Below are positions 43,563-52,987 of a stretch of DNA of 64,000 nt, one piece after another. The position numbers and the translations under genes were made by a program. How positions within the stretch are numbered: the first letter of the stretch is position 1; each line of letters begins with the position of its first letter. The DNA is taken from assembly GCA_964617825.1 (NCBI GenBank), contig CAZTWL010000018.1, forward strand, positions 1-64,000, written 5' to 3'. This stretch comes from VSJD01 sp964617825. Lineage in GTDB: Bacteria > Verrucomicrobiota > Kiritimatiellia > JAAZAB01. The notes beneath the pieces are model-generated. The model was not told the DNA's origin and did not search any database. It saw only the letters and a program-made list of their open reading frames with translations.

Positions 43563-45260
43563 ATGAGCTTGAGTGTGCCATCCACTACTGCGCCAAATCC
43601 TCTTTCCATGCGCCGTGCGTGCATTTTGACGCTGGCTTTCATTGTCCCCGTTTATATCCTCATGCTGTTCGGCCATGATCTCTGGCGCCCGGCGGAAACC
43701 CGCGAGGCTGGCATTGCCCGCGTGATGATCGAATCCGGCGACTGGACGGCCACGCACCTGAACGATACGATTTTCCTTGAAAAGCCGCCCTTATATACCT
43801 GGGCGCTGGCGGTGGCCCTCAAACTGTTCGGCTATCATGCCTGGGCTTTGCGCCTGCCGGTTTTTTTCTTTGCGTTGGGAACGTTAATGCTGACCTTCGG
43901 CCTGGCCGGCCGGCGCGCAGGGCCGATCGGGGCCATGGCGGCGGCGTTTGGGCTGGCCACCATGTGGCTCTTCATGGAAGTTAATCATGGTGCGATGATC
44001 GACAATGGCCTGGTATTTTTCATGACCCTGGCCATGTTCGCTTTCGAGCGGATGAGCGCCGGCGCGCAACGGCATGCGGCCTGGGCCGGCCTGTTTTATA
44101 CGGCGCTTGGTCTGACCTTTCTCACCAAGGGTATGATTGGCGTGGCCCTTGTTGGCATCGCTGTGGCCGCTTTCACGGTCTGGTCCCGGCCGCGTCCGAC
44201 CCTGCGGGAATGGCATCCCATTCTAGGCTTGCTGGTCATGACTGCCTTGGTTGGCGGTTGGCTGTTAGCCCTCTGGCAGCGCGGAGGCAGCTATTATTTC
44301 GAAATATTTTTCATTAGGCATCACTTGGTCCGGTTCCTTGGGCTGACTCCCTACAATCCGGCAGGATATCCTACTGCCTCCTGGCATTATTACCTGAGCT
44401 ATCTGGTGACCGGACCGGCGCCCTGGACCTTGCTGATCTTGCCCGGTATCTGGCTTGCGGCCCGACAGTCGCGCAGGGATAGCGGAGAGCCTTGGCGTTA
44501 TTGGCGTTTGATGACCTGTTGGGTTGGCGGCATGTTTTTTCTCCTCTGTCTCGCGAGCTCGAAAGATAACCAGTATCTGTTGCCCATATTCCCGCCGCTG
44601 GCAATCGTTATCGGGACATGGATCGCGCATCTGTCTGCCGGGCCGTCATCCGGCGATCGACCGCCGCGCTGGGCCATGGTGTTGACTGGATTGACCGTTG
44701 GGGTTCTGGCTTCCGTTATCTGGCTTTTGCCTCTTATCCCAGCGGTTGTCCGCCATCAGTTCTGGCTGCCGGTTGACTGGATTTTTGCCGCATTCCTGGC
44801 CCTGTTGGGCGGATGGACTTTGTTGGCGCTCGTGCGGCGCGAATGGGTTGTGGTCTGGTCGCGTCTGGCTGTTCTGACCCTGGCAGCGATCTTGGCGTTT
44901 GCCTGTTACATCAAGCCGTTGATGAACGCGAAAAAGAGCTCGAAACCATTCTGCACGTTGCTGAATAACATAATCGAGCCCCGTGCAGCCTTTTATGGCT
45001 ATGGGTTGAGCGAAAATACGGTTGGCGCGCTGACTTTTTACGGGCCCCGGCCGACCCGCCTGATGGCTCTGCACAATACCATCTCATGGGGGAAAGCGTC
45101 AGAACCGGTCTATCTGCTGATGGTGCCGCGGGACGCTTCTTGGGCACTGTGCGACCTTGTGGTGCGGACCGGAGACTGGCGCATTCTTTATGAGACGCGC
45201 GACGGTCGCCGGGCATTCCGCCTGCTGGGCAACCGGGCTTGCCATCCTGGACAACCGTAG
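43563..45260 (+). CDS. GT39-type glycosyltransferase (ArnT/PMT-like)
   Basis: 565 residues with about 11-12 membrane helices. The first periplasmic loop RPAETREAGIARVMIESGDW carries the acidic residues (ETRE) typical of the dolichyl/undecaprenyl-phosphate-sugar transferases (PMT, ArnT), and LEKPPLYTWALAVALKLFG follows as in ArnT. It should move a sugar from a polyprenyl-phosphate donor to lipid A, a protein or another envelope acceptor on the periplasmic side. GATGGCGGTGAT before ATG 43563 serves as a weak ribosome-binding site. Acceptor unknown. Confidence 0.85.
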   Translation: MSLSVPSTTAPNPLSMRRACILTLAFIVPVYILMLFGHDLWRPAETREAGIARVMIESGDWTATHLNDTIFLEKPPLYTWALAVALKLFGYHAWALRLPVFFFALGTLMLTFGLAGRRAGPIGAMAAAFGLATMWLFMEVNHGAMIDNGLVFFMTLAMFAFERMSAGAQRHAAWAGLFYTALGLTFLTKGMIGVALVGIAVAAFTVWSRPRPTLREWHPILGLLVMTALVGGWLLALWQRGGSYYFEIFFIRHHLVRFLGLTPYNPAGYPTASWHYYLSYLVTGPAPWTLLILPGIWLAARQSRRDSGEPWRYWRLMTCWVGGMFFLLCLASSKDNQYLLPIFPPLAIVIGTWIAHLSAGPSSGDRPPRWAMVLTGLTVGVLASVIWLLPLIPAVVRHQFWLPVDWIFAAFLALLGGWTLLALVRREWVVVWSRLAVLTLAAILAFACYIKPLMNAKKSSKPFCTLLNNIIEPRAAFYGYGLSENTVGALTFYGPRPTRLMALHNTISWGKASEPVYLLMVPRDASWALCDLVVRTGDWRILYETRDGRRAFRLLGNRACHPGQP

Positions 45261-45324
45261 GGTAAATGCCAGGCGCACAATCGGTTTGGCTTGTTTTGTT
45301 CCGTTTTGATTCCCTTCCTGACAA

Positions 45325-46767
45325 CTACCCGTCACGAATGTATGTTGTAAGATCGTGAGGCATGGGCCAGTCAAGCTGGACATGTTGCGCGCGTAACATT
45401 CGGCGTAATTCATCGGTAGGAACTTGAGCTGTCGGGAGCGCGCGTTGGATTGCCAAGGCCGCGGCTGTGCCTGCTGCTTGGCCGAGTTGGAGCATGGTCC
45501 TGGAAAGACGGCAACTTGATGCAGCCAGAGCACTGAACCCGGCTGCCCGGCAGGCAATCAGCAGGTTTTTACGGCCTTTCGGAATCAGGCAACGATAGGG
45601 AATGCCATATGGCATTGTCAGTACATGCGATCTGCCGGTGTCGCCATGCTGATCCAGGGAATGGTCAGATAGGGCAACGATATCGTTATGCGACTGCTGG
45701 TGAAGACCTGCCAGAATGTCATTTTCGGTGAGCATATAATTGCACACGATGCGTTGCGATTCGCGGACGCCCAGTGCCGGTGCGATCCAGGAAATACGAT
45801 AACCGCGGAATTCCGGAAATATCTTTTGACAATCATGCCAGTGGGCCAACACGCGGCGCCGGCATTCCGCATAGGCCTGTGCATATCCAAGCCGCATGAA
45901 TTCGCGTCCTTCCATGGTCGGCAGCATGTTCATCTGATAATCGCCCCATTGACATCGTGTGGCCAAAACAACCGGGAAGCGGTCACGCCACCAGCAGTTA
46001 TCCGGGATATCCGCGGAAAGCGGCGAGATTTCCTGGCGGGAACCAGGGCTGACCCGATAGATCAGTGTCACGGCATTGATGAAATCATCCGGATGTTCCG
46101 GCGCGTCCGGTTCGTTAAAACGGTCCCGGCTGTCCCTCCCGGTCAGTGCTTCACATCCGCAGGCCAGGCACAATTTCCCGTTTCCCGTGGCATCCACAAA
46201 GATATCCGCTTGGATCTTTTGCCCATTGGTCAAGGTTACGGATCGGATGAGGCCGTTCCATTCGTCAATTTTTACAAATCCGGTCTGTTTGAAAAGGCAA
46301 AACATCGGATATGAGCTCAGCATGTCTACGATAACCCGGGTGTAAATGTCTGGATTAAAGACTACTCCATGGAAATATTTCCGGGCGAACGCATCATAGT
46401 TGTCAACGGTGGATGGAACATGATGCTGCAGTGTGTCCAAATACCGTTGTGTGGCATCGATGACTTGCTCGCCGCCTGGAAAAGCCGGCTGGTTGTTGTC
46501 CCGATGCGAGGCAAAACGTCGGGCATGGGAATAAATGCCGACGGCAAGCGGTATTTGCCTGAGGCGACGATAAATATCGAATGGGAGCCCCGTGCTCCCG
46601 GCGCAAGGTTCCCATATATGGACGCCGCTGCGCACAGCCGTGCCGCCGATGACATCCGAGGATTCAATCATTGCCACCGAGAGATTGAACCTTAAGGCGG
46701 CCAGGGCGGCTCCAATCCCACCGCTTCCGGCTCCGAAAATGGCTAGATTGTATCGTTCACAGGCCAT
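45325..46767 (-). CDS. FAD-dependent oxidoreductase (PF12831 type)
   Basis: 480 residues. The N-terminal Rossmann motif is LAIFGAGSGGIGAALAALRF (8-27), followed by the acidic strand end AMIESSDVIGGTAVRSGVH. The second FAD contact is IFVDATGNGKLCLACGCEAL, and the C-terminal FAD motif includes ACRAAGFSALAASSCRLSRT. This group (also called FAD_oxidored) is abundant in sugar-utilisation loci of PVC bacteria and Bacteroidetes; its substrates are largely unknown. It is divergent from the AraC regulator at 46993, which probably controls it. Confidence 0.85.
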   Translation of the reverse strand: MACERYNLAIFGAGSGGIGAALAALRFNLSVAMIESSDVIGGTAVRSGVHIWEPCAGSTGLPFDIYRRLRQIPLAVGIYSHARRFASHRDNNQPAFPGGEQVIDATQRYLDTLQHHVPSTVDNYDAFARKYFHGVVFNPDIYTRVIVDMLSSYPMFCLFKQTGFVKIDEWNGLIRSVTLTNGQKIQADIFVDATGNGKLCLACGCEALTGRDSRDRFNEPDAPEHPDDFINAVTLIYRVSPGSRQEISPLSADIPDNCWWRDRFPVVLATRCQWGDYQMNMLPTMEGREFMRLGYAQAYAECRRRVLAHWHDCQKIFPEFRGYRISWIAPALGVRESQRIVCNYMLTENDILAGLHQQSHNDIVALSDHSLDQHGDTGRSHVLTMPYGIPYRCLIPKGRKNLLIACRAAGFSALAASSCRLSRTMLQLGQAAGTAAALAIQRALPTAQVPTDELRRMLRAQHVQLDWPMPHDLTTYIRDG

Positions 46768-46992
46768 GGCAATCCCGATTATCCTGCCGCCATCAATTCC
46801 TAAACAGGTGGCCGGAGGAGATGTCTTTAATTTCCAAATGCGGCGGCGAAGTGCAACGTGGAAGGCCGCTTTGCATGGCCGTCGCGTTTTATGGAAATAC
46901 TTATAGCAGCTCCCGGTACGTGGCCCATGGGTGTTTCACAGAAAAGCATGGATTATTTACAGATTTGTTTTATCATCCGAGCCGGATTTTAA
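46768..46992. promoter_or_regulatory. Divergent control region between FAD oxidoreductase and AraC genes
   Basis: 225 bp separate the two divergent start codons, enough for two promoters and AraC binding sites. I could not pick out a convincing direct repeat or -35/-10 pair. The AT-rich 60 bp before the AraC gene are the most promoter-like part. Confidence 0.35.
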
Positions 46993-47814
46993 ATGAAGAC
47001 CAACGTTAAAAACGACTTGCTTGCCGAATTGATCGATAATACGGCTTTTCGCCTGCTGGCCGGCGATTTCGAATGTATGCGACACAGCGATTGCTATTCG
47101 GCCAAGTCGCCGTTTAATCGGCTGTTGTGGATTAAAAAGGGTGGGGGATGTATCGAGAGCGTGGGCCATAGACTCATGCTGAAAACGGGATATCTGCTCT
47201 TTGTTCCTTCCGAAGTGGAGGCTGTCTATATCAAACCCAAAGGTTTGGAGTTTTACTGGGTTTATTTCCTGGCCAACTGTTTCGGCTGTGTCGATTTCTT
47301 CAGGTTCTGTTCCGTGCCGTGTTTGAGTCGACCCGCTGATCAGGCGATCAAGAAGTTCAGGCGCATGCTGAATAATTTTCGCGATCCCGGGCCGGAAAGC
47401 CGAATCCGGGTCCTGATGGATTTGTTCGCGCTTCTGTGTCCATTCTTCAAATACTGCCGGCCAAATCGATCGGAAGAAAAGCAGCGCCAGTTGATTCGGT
47501 TGATGCCGGCGCTTGCGTTCATTGAGGCACATCTCGCGGATTCCATTCGGCTGCAGGATTTGGCGGCAAGGGTGTCTTTAGCTCCGGTCTATTTTTCGAA
47601 CCTGTTCAGCAAAGCCATGGGAATGCCGCCGATGCAATACCTCAATCGTCGGCGAATTGCGTGGGCCAAGGAACTGCTCCTGATCAGTCCGTTATCCATT
47701 AAGGAAATTGCGGCTAAAACCGGGTTTGAAGATTCGTTGTATTTTTCGCGTGTTTTCCAGCAACAGGAAAACATGCCGCCGCTTCATTATCGGCAAACAG
47801 GATTTTGTGGATAG
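46993..47814 (+). CDS. AraC-family transcriptional regulator
   Basis: 273 residues. The N-terminal cupin-like sensor (~1-150) includes SPFNRLLWIKKGGGCIESVG and GYLLFVPSEVEAVYIKPKG. The C-terminal double helix-turn-helix (~175-270) has LQDLAARVSLAPVYFSNLFSKAMGMPP and LISPLSIKEIAAKTGFEDSLYFSRVFQQ. It probably activates the divergent FAD oxidoreductase in response to a sugar or related ligand. There is only a weak ribosome-binding site. Confidence 0.9.
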   Translation: MKTNVKNDLLAELIDNTAFRLLAGDFECMRHSDCYSAKSPFNRLLWIKKGGGCIESVGHRLMLKTGYLLFVPSEVEAVYIKPKGLEFYWVYFLANCFGCVDFFRFCSVPCLSRPADQAIKKFRRMLNNFRDPGPESRIRVLMDLFALLCPFFKYCRPNRSEEKQRQLIRLMPALAFIEAHLADSIRLQDLAARVSLAPVYFSNLFSKAMGMPPMQYLNRRRIAWAKELLLISPLSIKEIAAKTGFEDSLYFSRVFQQQENMPPLHYRQTGFCG

Positions 47815-47881
47815 GTCCGCGCGGATGCTACCGCAAGCCGCTAGGAGTTAGGACGGAGAATGCAGTAATATCGGGCCCGCG

Positions 47882-48826
47882 TCAAACATGGTTCCGTAAT
47901 AGCAATTCCAGCGGGTGGGGATTTAAATAATGTTGATCGACGAGGTAAGCGGAGGCGTATTTGCGCGCATAATGTGTTATGAGCGTAATTGGCAGGATGA
48001 GCGGCATCCGGCCTGCGCGATATTGTTGTAAAATGGCGCCAAATTCCGCTTTTTCCGCCGGGGATAGTTGCTTCTTGAAATAGCCGACGATGTGCTGCAG
48101 GACGTTGAGGTTCAGCTTGGCGGTGCTTTGTATTCTCAGCATCTTTTCGAGCAGCACGTAATAGGAATCACGGATTGCCACAAATGTCTCGTCGCGATGA
48201 CCGGCAAGGAGTCTGCCCATCCTGCCTAACAAAGCGGGGGACCTTGCCATGAACGAATATTTCATGCGGGCATGGAATTTCAATAGATCAGTCAACTTGT
48301 TCCCGGCAACAGCTTCGCGCCACTCCTTCAATACGAAAATATTATCGATGAATTTTTCCCGCGCCTCGGGAGCGGCCAGGCGTTCTTCCTCCTCAACCGG
48401 CAGGTAGGGGAAATGGCTCATGAAGAGGCGGGCAAATATCCCTGCGCCTGTCTTGGCGGCCATGTCCTTGGCGGCATACACCTTGACTTGTTCGATACCG
48501 CAGCTCGGCGACCTGGTCTTAAAGATAAAGCCCCACAAATCCTCGTGTTCTAATGCCCGCAATCGCTTTTCCGCCCATTTGACCATACGGTTGGTATGAT
48601 CGGTTCTGGTATTCAAAGCGATGAGGCGCGGGTTATTCGCTTCGCCGGTAAGCTGCATGGGTTCGCGCGGCACGCCCAGGCCGCATTCATACTCCGGACA
48701 AACCGCCACAAAATCGAAATATTGCGCGAGCGTGTTGGCAATGAAACTGTCCAACTTATGCCCGCCATCATAACGGACTTTTTTGCCAAGAAGGCAACAA
48801 CTTATGCCGATCTTTATTTTTGTCAT
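47882..48826 (-). CDS. DUF523-DUF1722 protein (YbgA-like)
   Basis: 314 residues. The N-terminal DUF523 (thiouracil-desulfurase TudS-like) domain has the three cysteine sites GISCCLLGKKVRYDGGHK, VCPEYECGLGVPREPM and TRSPSCG, likely iron-sulfur ligands. The C-terminal DUF1722 domain (~190-310, LLKFHARMKYSFMARSP ... NVLQHIVGYFKKQLSPAEK) matches E. coli YbgA. The start MTKIKIGISC at 48826 is chosen by homology over the 48931 frame start. The role may be desulfuration or nucleotide-related; the two domains are often fused in this way. Confidence 0.88.
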   Translation of the reverse strand: MTKIKIGISCCLLGKKVRYDGGHKLDSFIANTLAQYFDFVAVCPEYECGLGVPREPMQLTGEANNPRLIALNTRTDHTNRMVKWAEKRLRALEHEDLWGFIFKTRSPSCGIEQVKVYAAKDMAAKTGAGIFARLFMSHFPYLPVEEEERLAAPEAREKFIDNIFVLKEWREAVAGNKLTDLLKFHARMKYSFMARSPALLGRMGRLLAGHRDETFVAIRDSYYVLLEKMLRIQSTAKLNLNVLQHIVGYFKKQLSPAEKAEFGAILQQYRAGRMPLILPITLITHYARKYASAYLVDQHYLNPHPLELLLRNHV

Positions 48827-49175
48827 GGCATTCTTGGAAGGCAGAGAATATCCAAAAGCGCAGGGGGTGATCTTAATCCCTTGAACGTTGGCAACAGTTA
48901 TACGAAGCCGGAATGTTACCGTGAACAACACGGATCGCGCCGATCGGGAATGACTTAATCCTGGTCATACGCGCCTTTCCATCCACGATCTCAGGATGAT
49001 TCCATTAGGTGTGCGGTTATGGAACAAGGAATGGGCCGGGTGATGATAATGATGAATATTCACCATGCAATTGCATGAGCTAGTCCAAATCAAAACAATA
49101 CGCTGTTTGCGGAATTGTTTGCGAGTTTCAAGGCTCGTTAGCCAGCCGTAAGGCTCATCCGGCGTTGTCGTCTGA
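48827..49175. other. Intergenic region, no gene recognised
   Basis: About 350 bp between the DUF523 gene start and the metacaspase gene end (both minus). No ORF or RNA gene recognised; the 5' half should contain the DUF523 promoter. Confidence 0.45.
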
Positions 49176-50723
49176 CTATGGCGCGATCAGCGCATATGGC
49201 CCGCAGCAAGTCTGGTATTGTGCGGTGGAGAACCAGACGTACCAATTAGAGCCCTCTACGCTGATCAAGTCGGCCAAGCGGTCGCCGTCGATGTCGCCGG
49301 TTAGGGGCGCGCCGGCAATGCCCAGATCGAACGGCCCGCTGCATGTTGCATATTCCGCGGATGAGAACCAGACGTACCAGTTGGGGCCGACGACGCTGAT
49401 CAGGTCGGCCTTCCGGTCGCCGTCGATGTCGCCGGTGGCGGGCGCGCCGGCAATTCCCAAGTCGAACGGCCCGCTGCATATGGCATATTCCGCAGAGGAG
49501 AACCAGACATACCAGTTAGGGCCGACGACACTGATCAGGTCGGCCTTCTGGTCGCCGTCGATGTCGCCGGTGGCGGGCGCGCCGGCAATGCCCAGATCGA
49601 ACGGCCCGCTGCATGTTGCATATTCCGCGGATGAGAACCAGACGTACCAGTTGGGGCCGACGACGCTGATCAGGTCGGCCTTCCGGTCGCCGTCGATGTC
49701 GCCGGTTAGGGGCGTGCCGGCAACGCCCAGATCGAACGGCCCGCTACGCTGCGCATACTCGGACAAGGAGAACCAGACATACCAGTTGGAGCCGACGACG
49801 CTGATCAGATCGGCCTTCTGGTCGCCGTCGATATCACCGGTTACCGGCGTGGATGGAACCACAGGGCTCACGCTCCGGGCCACCATTGAGGTCAAGACTG
49901 CTTCATGAAACATCTGTGCCGTTTGATTGGGATTGGCTTGGGAGGCGAGTTGGGCGGCATGCGTGTGCAATTCTGAAAATTGATAGAGCCCGTCATGGTT
50001 TGCGTCCACAGCCGAATCCTGGCAGCCGGTAATCACCGTGCCGATATACAGGCTGTATGGAGAGCCTGCCCAGCAAGTCTGCGAATAGTCACAGGCCGTC
50101 ATAAATGCAATGTTATTGCCCAGGTCTTTGGGAACGGCCAAGCCTTTGGTTTGGTATTGCTTGGCCTTGGCCTGCATGTAGGATTGCATGGCCATCTCGG
50201 CAAAAGGCCAGCCATCTTTTTGTTTAAACAATCCGCCGGAATAGCAGGCATCCACCAGGACAATCACGGTCACTCCCGAGTTGAACGAGGACAGGTCCTG
50301 GCCAAGAGCGACGGCCGTAAAATCCTCATCGTAGGCGCAAAGGTACACGCTGGTGCCCGAATACTGGCCGCCATGGCTTGAGTGCGCATACAGAGCAACA
50401 TCCCCCGGCTGGCTTGCAGCGGCCAGAGTCTGCAAGGCTGTGCGGATTGCACTGCAGGTGGCCAGGTTGTTGGTCAAAACCTGGATTGAGCTTGCCGGCC
50501 AGCGTTGGCCGGGGTCAGCCAGCATGATCGTGTTGCGCACGCCTAACGCGTCATTGATGCAACTGGGCAGTTTCCCCGGCCCGTAGGCAGGATCGTACTC
50601 ATTGATTCCGACCAATAAAGCCCTGCGGGTTGCCTGCCTGTCGCGAACGTTGTCATTGGCGAACAGGCTCGAAACAACTAACAAACTCAACATCGTTCCC
50701 GCCATAATCATCTTGGTTTGCAT
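49176..50723 (-). CDS. Secreted metacaspase (C14 caspase-like) with FG-GAP-type repeats
   Basis: 515 residues with a signal peptide (MIMAGTMLSLLVVSSLFA). Caspase-like domain ~32-280: ALLVGINEYDP, then the catalytic His117 in YAHSSHGGQ and Cys160 in LVDACYSGG, both present, so probably an active Arg/Lys-directed protease. The C-terminal ~225 residues are five 45-residue repeats, each with GDIDGDxxADLISV (calcium-binding DxDGDxxxD of FG-GAP/VCBS blades) and NWYVWFS. AGGAGG before ATG 50723 fixes the start. The protein is probably exported; the repeats may bind sugar or protein. Caspase plus propeller-like repeats are known from multicellular or surface-living bacteria. Confidence 0.88.
   Translation of the reverse strand: MQTKMIMAGTMLSLLVVSSLFANDNVRDRQATRRALLVGINEYDPAYGPGKLPSCINDALGVRNTIMLADPGQRWPASSIQVLTNNLATCSAIRTALQTLAAASQPGDVALYAHSSHGGQYSGTSVYLCAYDEDFTAVALGQDLSSFNSGVTVIVLVDACYSGGLFKQKDGWPFAEMAMQSYMQAKAKQYQTKGLAVPKDLGNNIAFMTACDYSQTCWAGSPYSLYIGTVITGCQDSAVDANHDGLYQFSELHTHAAQLASQANPNQTAQMFHEAVLTSMVARSVSPVVPSTPVTGDIDGDQKADLISVVGSNWYVWFSLSEYAQRSGPFDLGVAGTPLTGDIDGDRKADLISVVGPNWYVWFSSAEYATCSGPFDLGIAGAPATGDIDGDQKADLISVVGPNWYVWFSSAEYAICSGPFDLGIAGAPATGDIDGDRKADLISVVGPNWYVWFSSAEYATCSGPFDLGIAGAPLTGDIDGDRLADLISVEGSNWYVWFSTAQYQTCCGPYALIAP
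49190..49860 (-). repeat. Five tandem 135-bp coding repeats
   Basis: The repeat GTCGCCGTCGATGTCGCC recurs at about 49282, 49417, 49552, 49687 and 49822, exactly 135 bp apart. The three central units are almost identical in DNA as well as protein, while the outermost ones differ more. Recent duplication or gene conversion is likely. Such an array is prone to copy-number change between strains. Confidence 0.9.
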
Positions 50724-51031
50724 CTGGCCTCCTGTGATGCGCTTAAATAAACCCTTACACTGTTGCGGCAAGCTTTTATTATAAAACAAATTAATTATGC
50801 CGTATTACATCCCGGGAATCAAATAATATATTACGCCTGCCCGCCGTGCCGGCGCGGCGGGAAAACGGCCTTGAGGATGGACAAAGCCAACGGCATGATC
50901 TATGATTTAAATAATTTTTCCATTTGGCCGAAAATATTGGCTTGAGCAGGCCGGCAAAAAGGATACAGGAAAGCCGTTACGGCACAAAAACATGCTGTCG
51001 ATATCAAAACGATGGCCTTCGCGGAGCAGAA
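50724..51031. other. Divergent intergenic region, no gene recognised
   Basis: About 308 bp between the metacaspase and the amidohydrolase starts, AT-rich in the middle. A GC-rich CGCCTGCCCGCCGTGCCGGC stretch near 50833 is followed by nothing terminator-like. Promoters for both genes are expected here but were not resolved. Confidence 0.4.
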
Positions 51032-52216
51032 ATGCATAAACACAATATCCATCCACTGTTGCATGATCGTATCGAGGCGATTGCGCCGACTTTGAAAAAA
51101 CTTGCGCAGGAGATTCATGCCAATCCCGAACTGGGCTTTCGCGAGCAACAGGCCTGCCGCCGCCAGGTCCAGATCCTCAGGCAATGGAAATTCAAGGTGG
51201 AAGCTCCCTACGTTAAAATCTCCACCGCCTATAAGGCCAGCAGCGGGCGCGGCCGGCCAGTGTTTTGTTTCATGGCGGAATATGATGCCTTGCCCAAACT
51301 GGGACATGCCTGCGGGCACAACCTGATCGCAGCCGCTGCGCTCGGCGCCGGGCAGGCGCTCGGGGCGGTGCTGCGGGAGGAAAAAATTCCCGGCACTGTC
51401 GTGATCATGGGCACCCCGGCCGAAGAAGCGCTGGGCGGCAAGGTGAAAATGATTCGGGCGGGCGCGCTCAAGGGTCTGGATGCGGCCATCATGGCTCATC
51501 CCTCCTGGCGCACCATCCCCGATACCGGTAGCACGGCTGTCCGGCGCTATAACGTGAATTTCTACGGCAAGGCGGCGCATGCCGCCGCCAATCCTGAAAT
51601 GGGCTTGAACGCGCTGGATGCCGTCATGTTGCTATTCCAGGGCATCAATGCCTGGCGTCAGCAGTTGCCGGCTACCAGCCTGGTGCACGGCATTATCACC
51701 AACGGCGGCGCCGCTCCCAACATTATTCCGGATTTGGCTTCCTGCTTTTTCTATCTACGCTCCACGGATGACCAAACGCTAAAGCGCATGGCCGGCACAT
51801 TCGTTAATGTCGTCAAGGGTGCCGCCCTGATGACCGGCACGCGTTTCGAACTGGATTCTTCACTCATACCGTACCGCGCGCGGCGTCCAAATTGTTTCCT
51901 TAACGAAGCCTTTGTCGAGTATGCCGGGCAGTTGGGACTCAACCCTGTCATTCCCACCAAGTCGGGGAAAGGCTCGTCGGACTTTGGCGACGTGTCGCAG
52001 ATCATTCCCGGTGCGCACGTCTATTTCGGGATTGCGCATAAGCCGATTGCCGGGCATTCCGATGAGATGCGGGAAGCCGCCAACAGCGCTTATGGCCTGC
52101 AGCAGATGGTGCGTACGGCCGAGGCCTTGGCCAACGTCGGCTACCGGTTCTTTACCGACCGGCAATTCCGGGAAAGCGTTGCCGATGCTTTCGTCCGGGC
52201 CAAAGTGCGGAAATAA
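51032..52216 (+). CDS. M20-family amidohydrolase/peptidase
   Basis: 394 residues. Two-zinc amidohydrolase of the aminobenzoyl-glutamate/N-acyl-amino-acid type. Zinc ligands are in LGHACGHN (His, Asp region) and GTPAEEALGGKV (Glu-Glu, with the catalytic base), then AHPSWR and KPIAGHSDEMR with the last His. The dimerisation lid starts at VNFYGKAAHAAANPEMGLNAL. It hydrolyses an N-acyl or p-aminobenzoyl amide. GGAG lies 8 bp before ATG 51032; the longer frame from 50924 lacks similarity. Confidence 0.87.
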   Translation: MHKHNIHPLLHDRIEAIAPTLKKLAQEIHANPELGFREQQACRRQVQILRQWKFKVEAPYVKISTAYKASSGRGRPVFCFMAEYDALPKLGHACGHNLIAAAALGAGQALGAVLREEKIPGTVVIMGTPAEEALGGKVKMIRAGALKGLDAAIMAHPSWRTIPDTGSTAVRRYNVNFYGKAAHAAANPEMGLNALDAVMLLFQGINAWRQQLPATSLVHGIITNGGAAPNIIPDLASCFFYLRSTDDQTLKRMAGTFVNVVKGAALMTGTRFELDSSLIPYRARRPNCFLNEAFVEYAGQLGLNPVIPTKSGKGSSDFGDVSQIIPGAHVYFGIAHKPIAGHSDEMREAANSAYGLQQMVRTAEALANVGYRFFTDRQFRESVADAFVRAKVRK

Positions 52217-52267
52217 ACCTGGTCATTTTGGGAGCCTTCCGGCGACCGGCGGCATAATCGAGGCGGG

Positions 52268-52930
52268 TCACTTGTCGTCAGCCTGCAGGCAGTCGCTTAA
52301 CACGGCGAAGACGCCGTCGGCGAGGACTTGGTTGCCGCGCTCGGTCAGGTGCACGCCGTCATCGAGCGTGTAAGTCTGCCAGCCATCGCGTTGGCCGAGG
52401 GCGCGCAGTTCCGCGTCCAAATCATAGATGGGGAAGGCGTATTTCTGGCCGAACGCTTTCGTCGCTTTCACGTAATCTTCGATGGCCATTCCCCGGGCGG
52501 CGGATTCCTGCAGGTACTTGCGAAACAACGGGCTTTTCCAGTTTGCATTTGCTTCCTTGATCACCGGCGGGAAAGTGATGACGATGACTCTGGCTTTCGT
52601 CGGCAGCGCATGCCGGAATTGTTCAAGCAGGTTTTTAAACTCATCCGGCGGGACGCGCCGCTCCGGTTTGGCCGGGTCATTGTTGTTGCCCCCGAACTCG
52701 ATCAGGACATAATCGGGATCATGCGCCCGGACGTCCCGGTCAAAGCGTGCCATGGCTTCCCGCGCCGAATTGCCGCCGATGCCTGCATTGATGACCTTGA
52801 ACTTGCGATCGGGGAACTTGGCGGCCAGCTTTTGCTCAAGCAACTTAAGCCAGCGCTTGTCCTCCGGCATCCTGGTCACCGCTTGTGTGATGGAGTTGCC
52901 GAAACCGACGATGGTAATTGTGTTTTTCAT
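52268..52930 (-). CDS. SGNH/GDSL hydrolase
   Basis: 220 residues. The four SGNH blocks are visible: GFGNSIT (Ser, block I), INAGIGGNSAREAM (Gly), LIEFGGNNND (Asn, block III) and DGVHLTERG (Asp and His, block V). It is an esterase, probably a carbohydrate acetylesterase in this context, without a signal peptide. It is co-oriented with the large glycosidase-like gene upstream (57 bp gap), so the two may form an operon that removes acetyl groups and cuts the chain. Confidence 0.87.
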   Translation of the reverse strand: MKNTITIVGFGNSITQAVTRMPEDKRWLKLLEQKLAAKFPDRKFKVINAGIGGNSAREAMARFDRDVRAHDPDYVLIEFGGNNNDPAKPERRVPPDEFKNLLEQFRHALPTKARVIVITFPPVIKEANANWKSPLFRKYLQESAARGMAIEDYVKATKAFGQKYAFPIYDLDAELRALGQRDGWQTYTLDDGVHLTERGNQVLADGVFAVLSDCLQADDK

Positions 52931-52987
52931 TGTGATTGTCGCTCTTTTTGATTGCGGAGACGTTTGCCGCCGTCCGTGATTTGCACG

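Noticed and set aside
49190..49860. Possible CRISPR array
   Set aside because: The 135-bp periodic repeats are coding (FG-GAP-type blades of the metacaspase); there are no short repeats with unique spacers.
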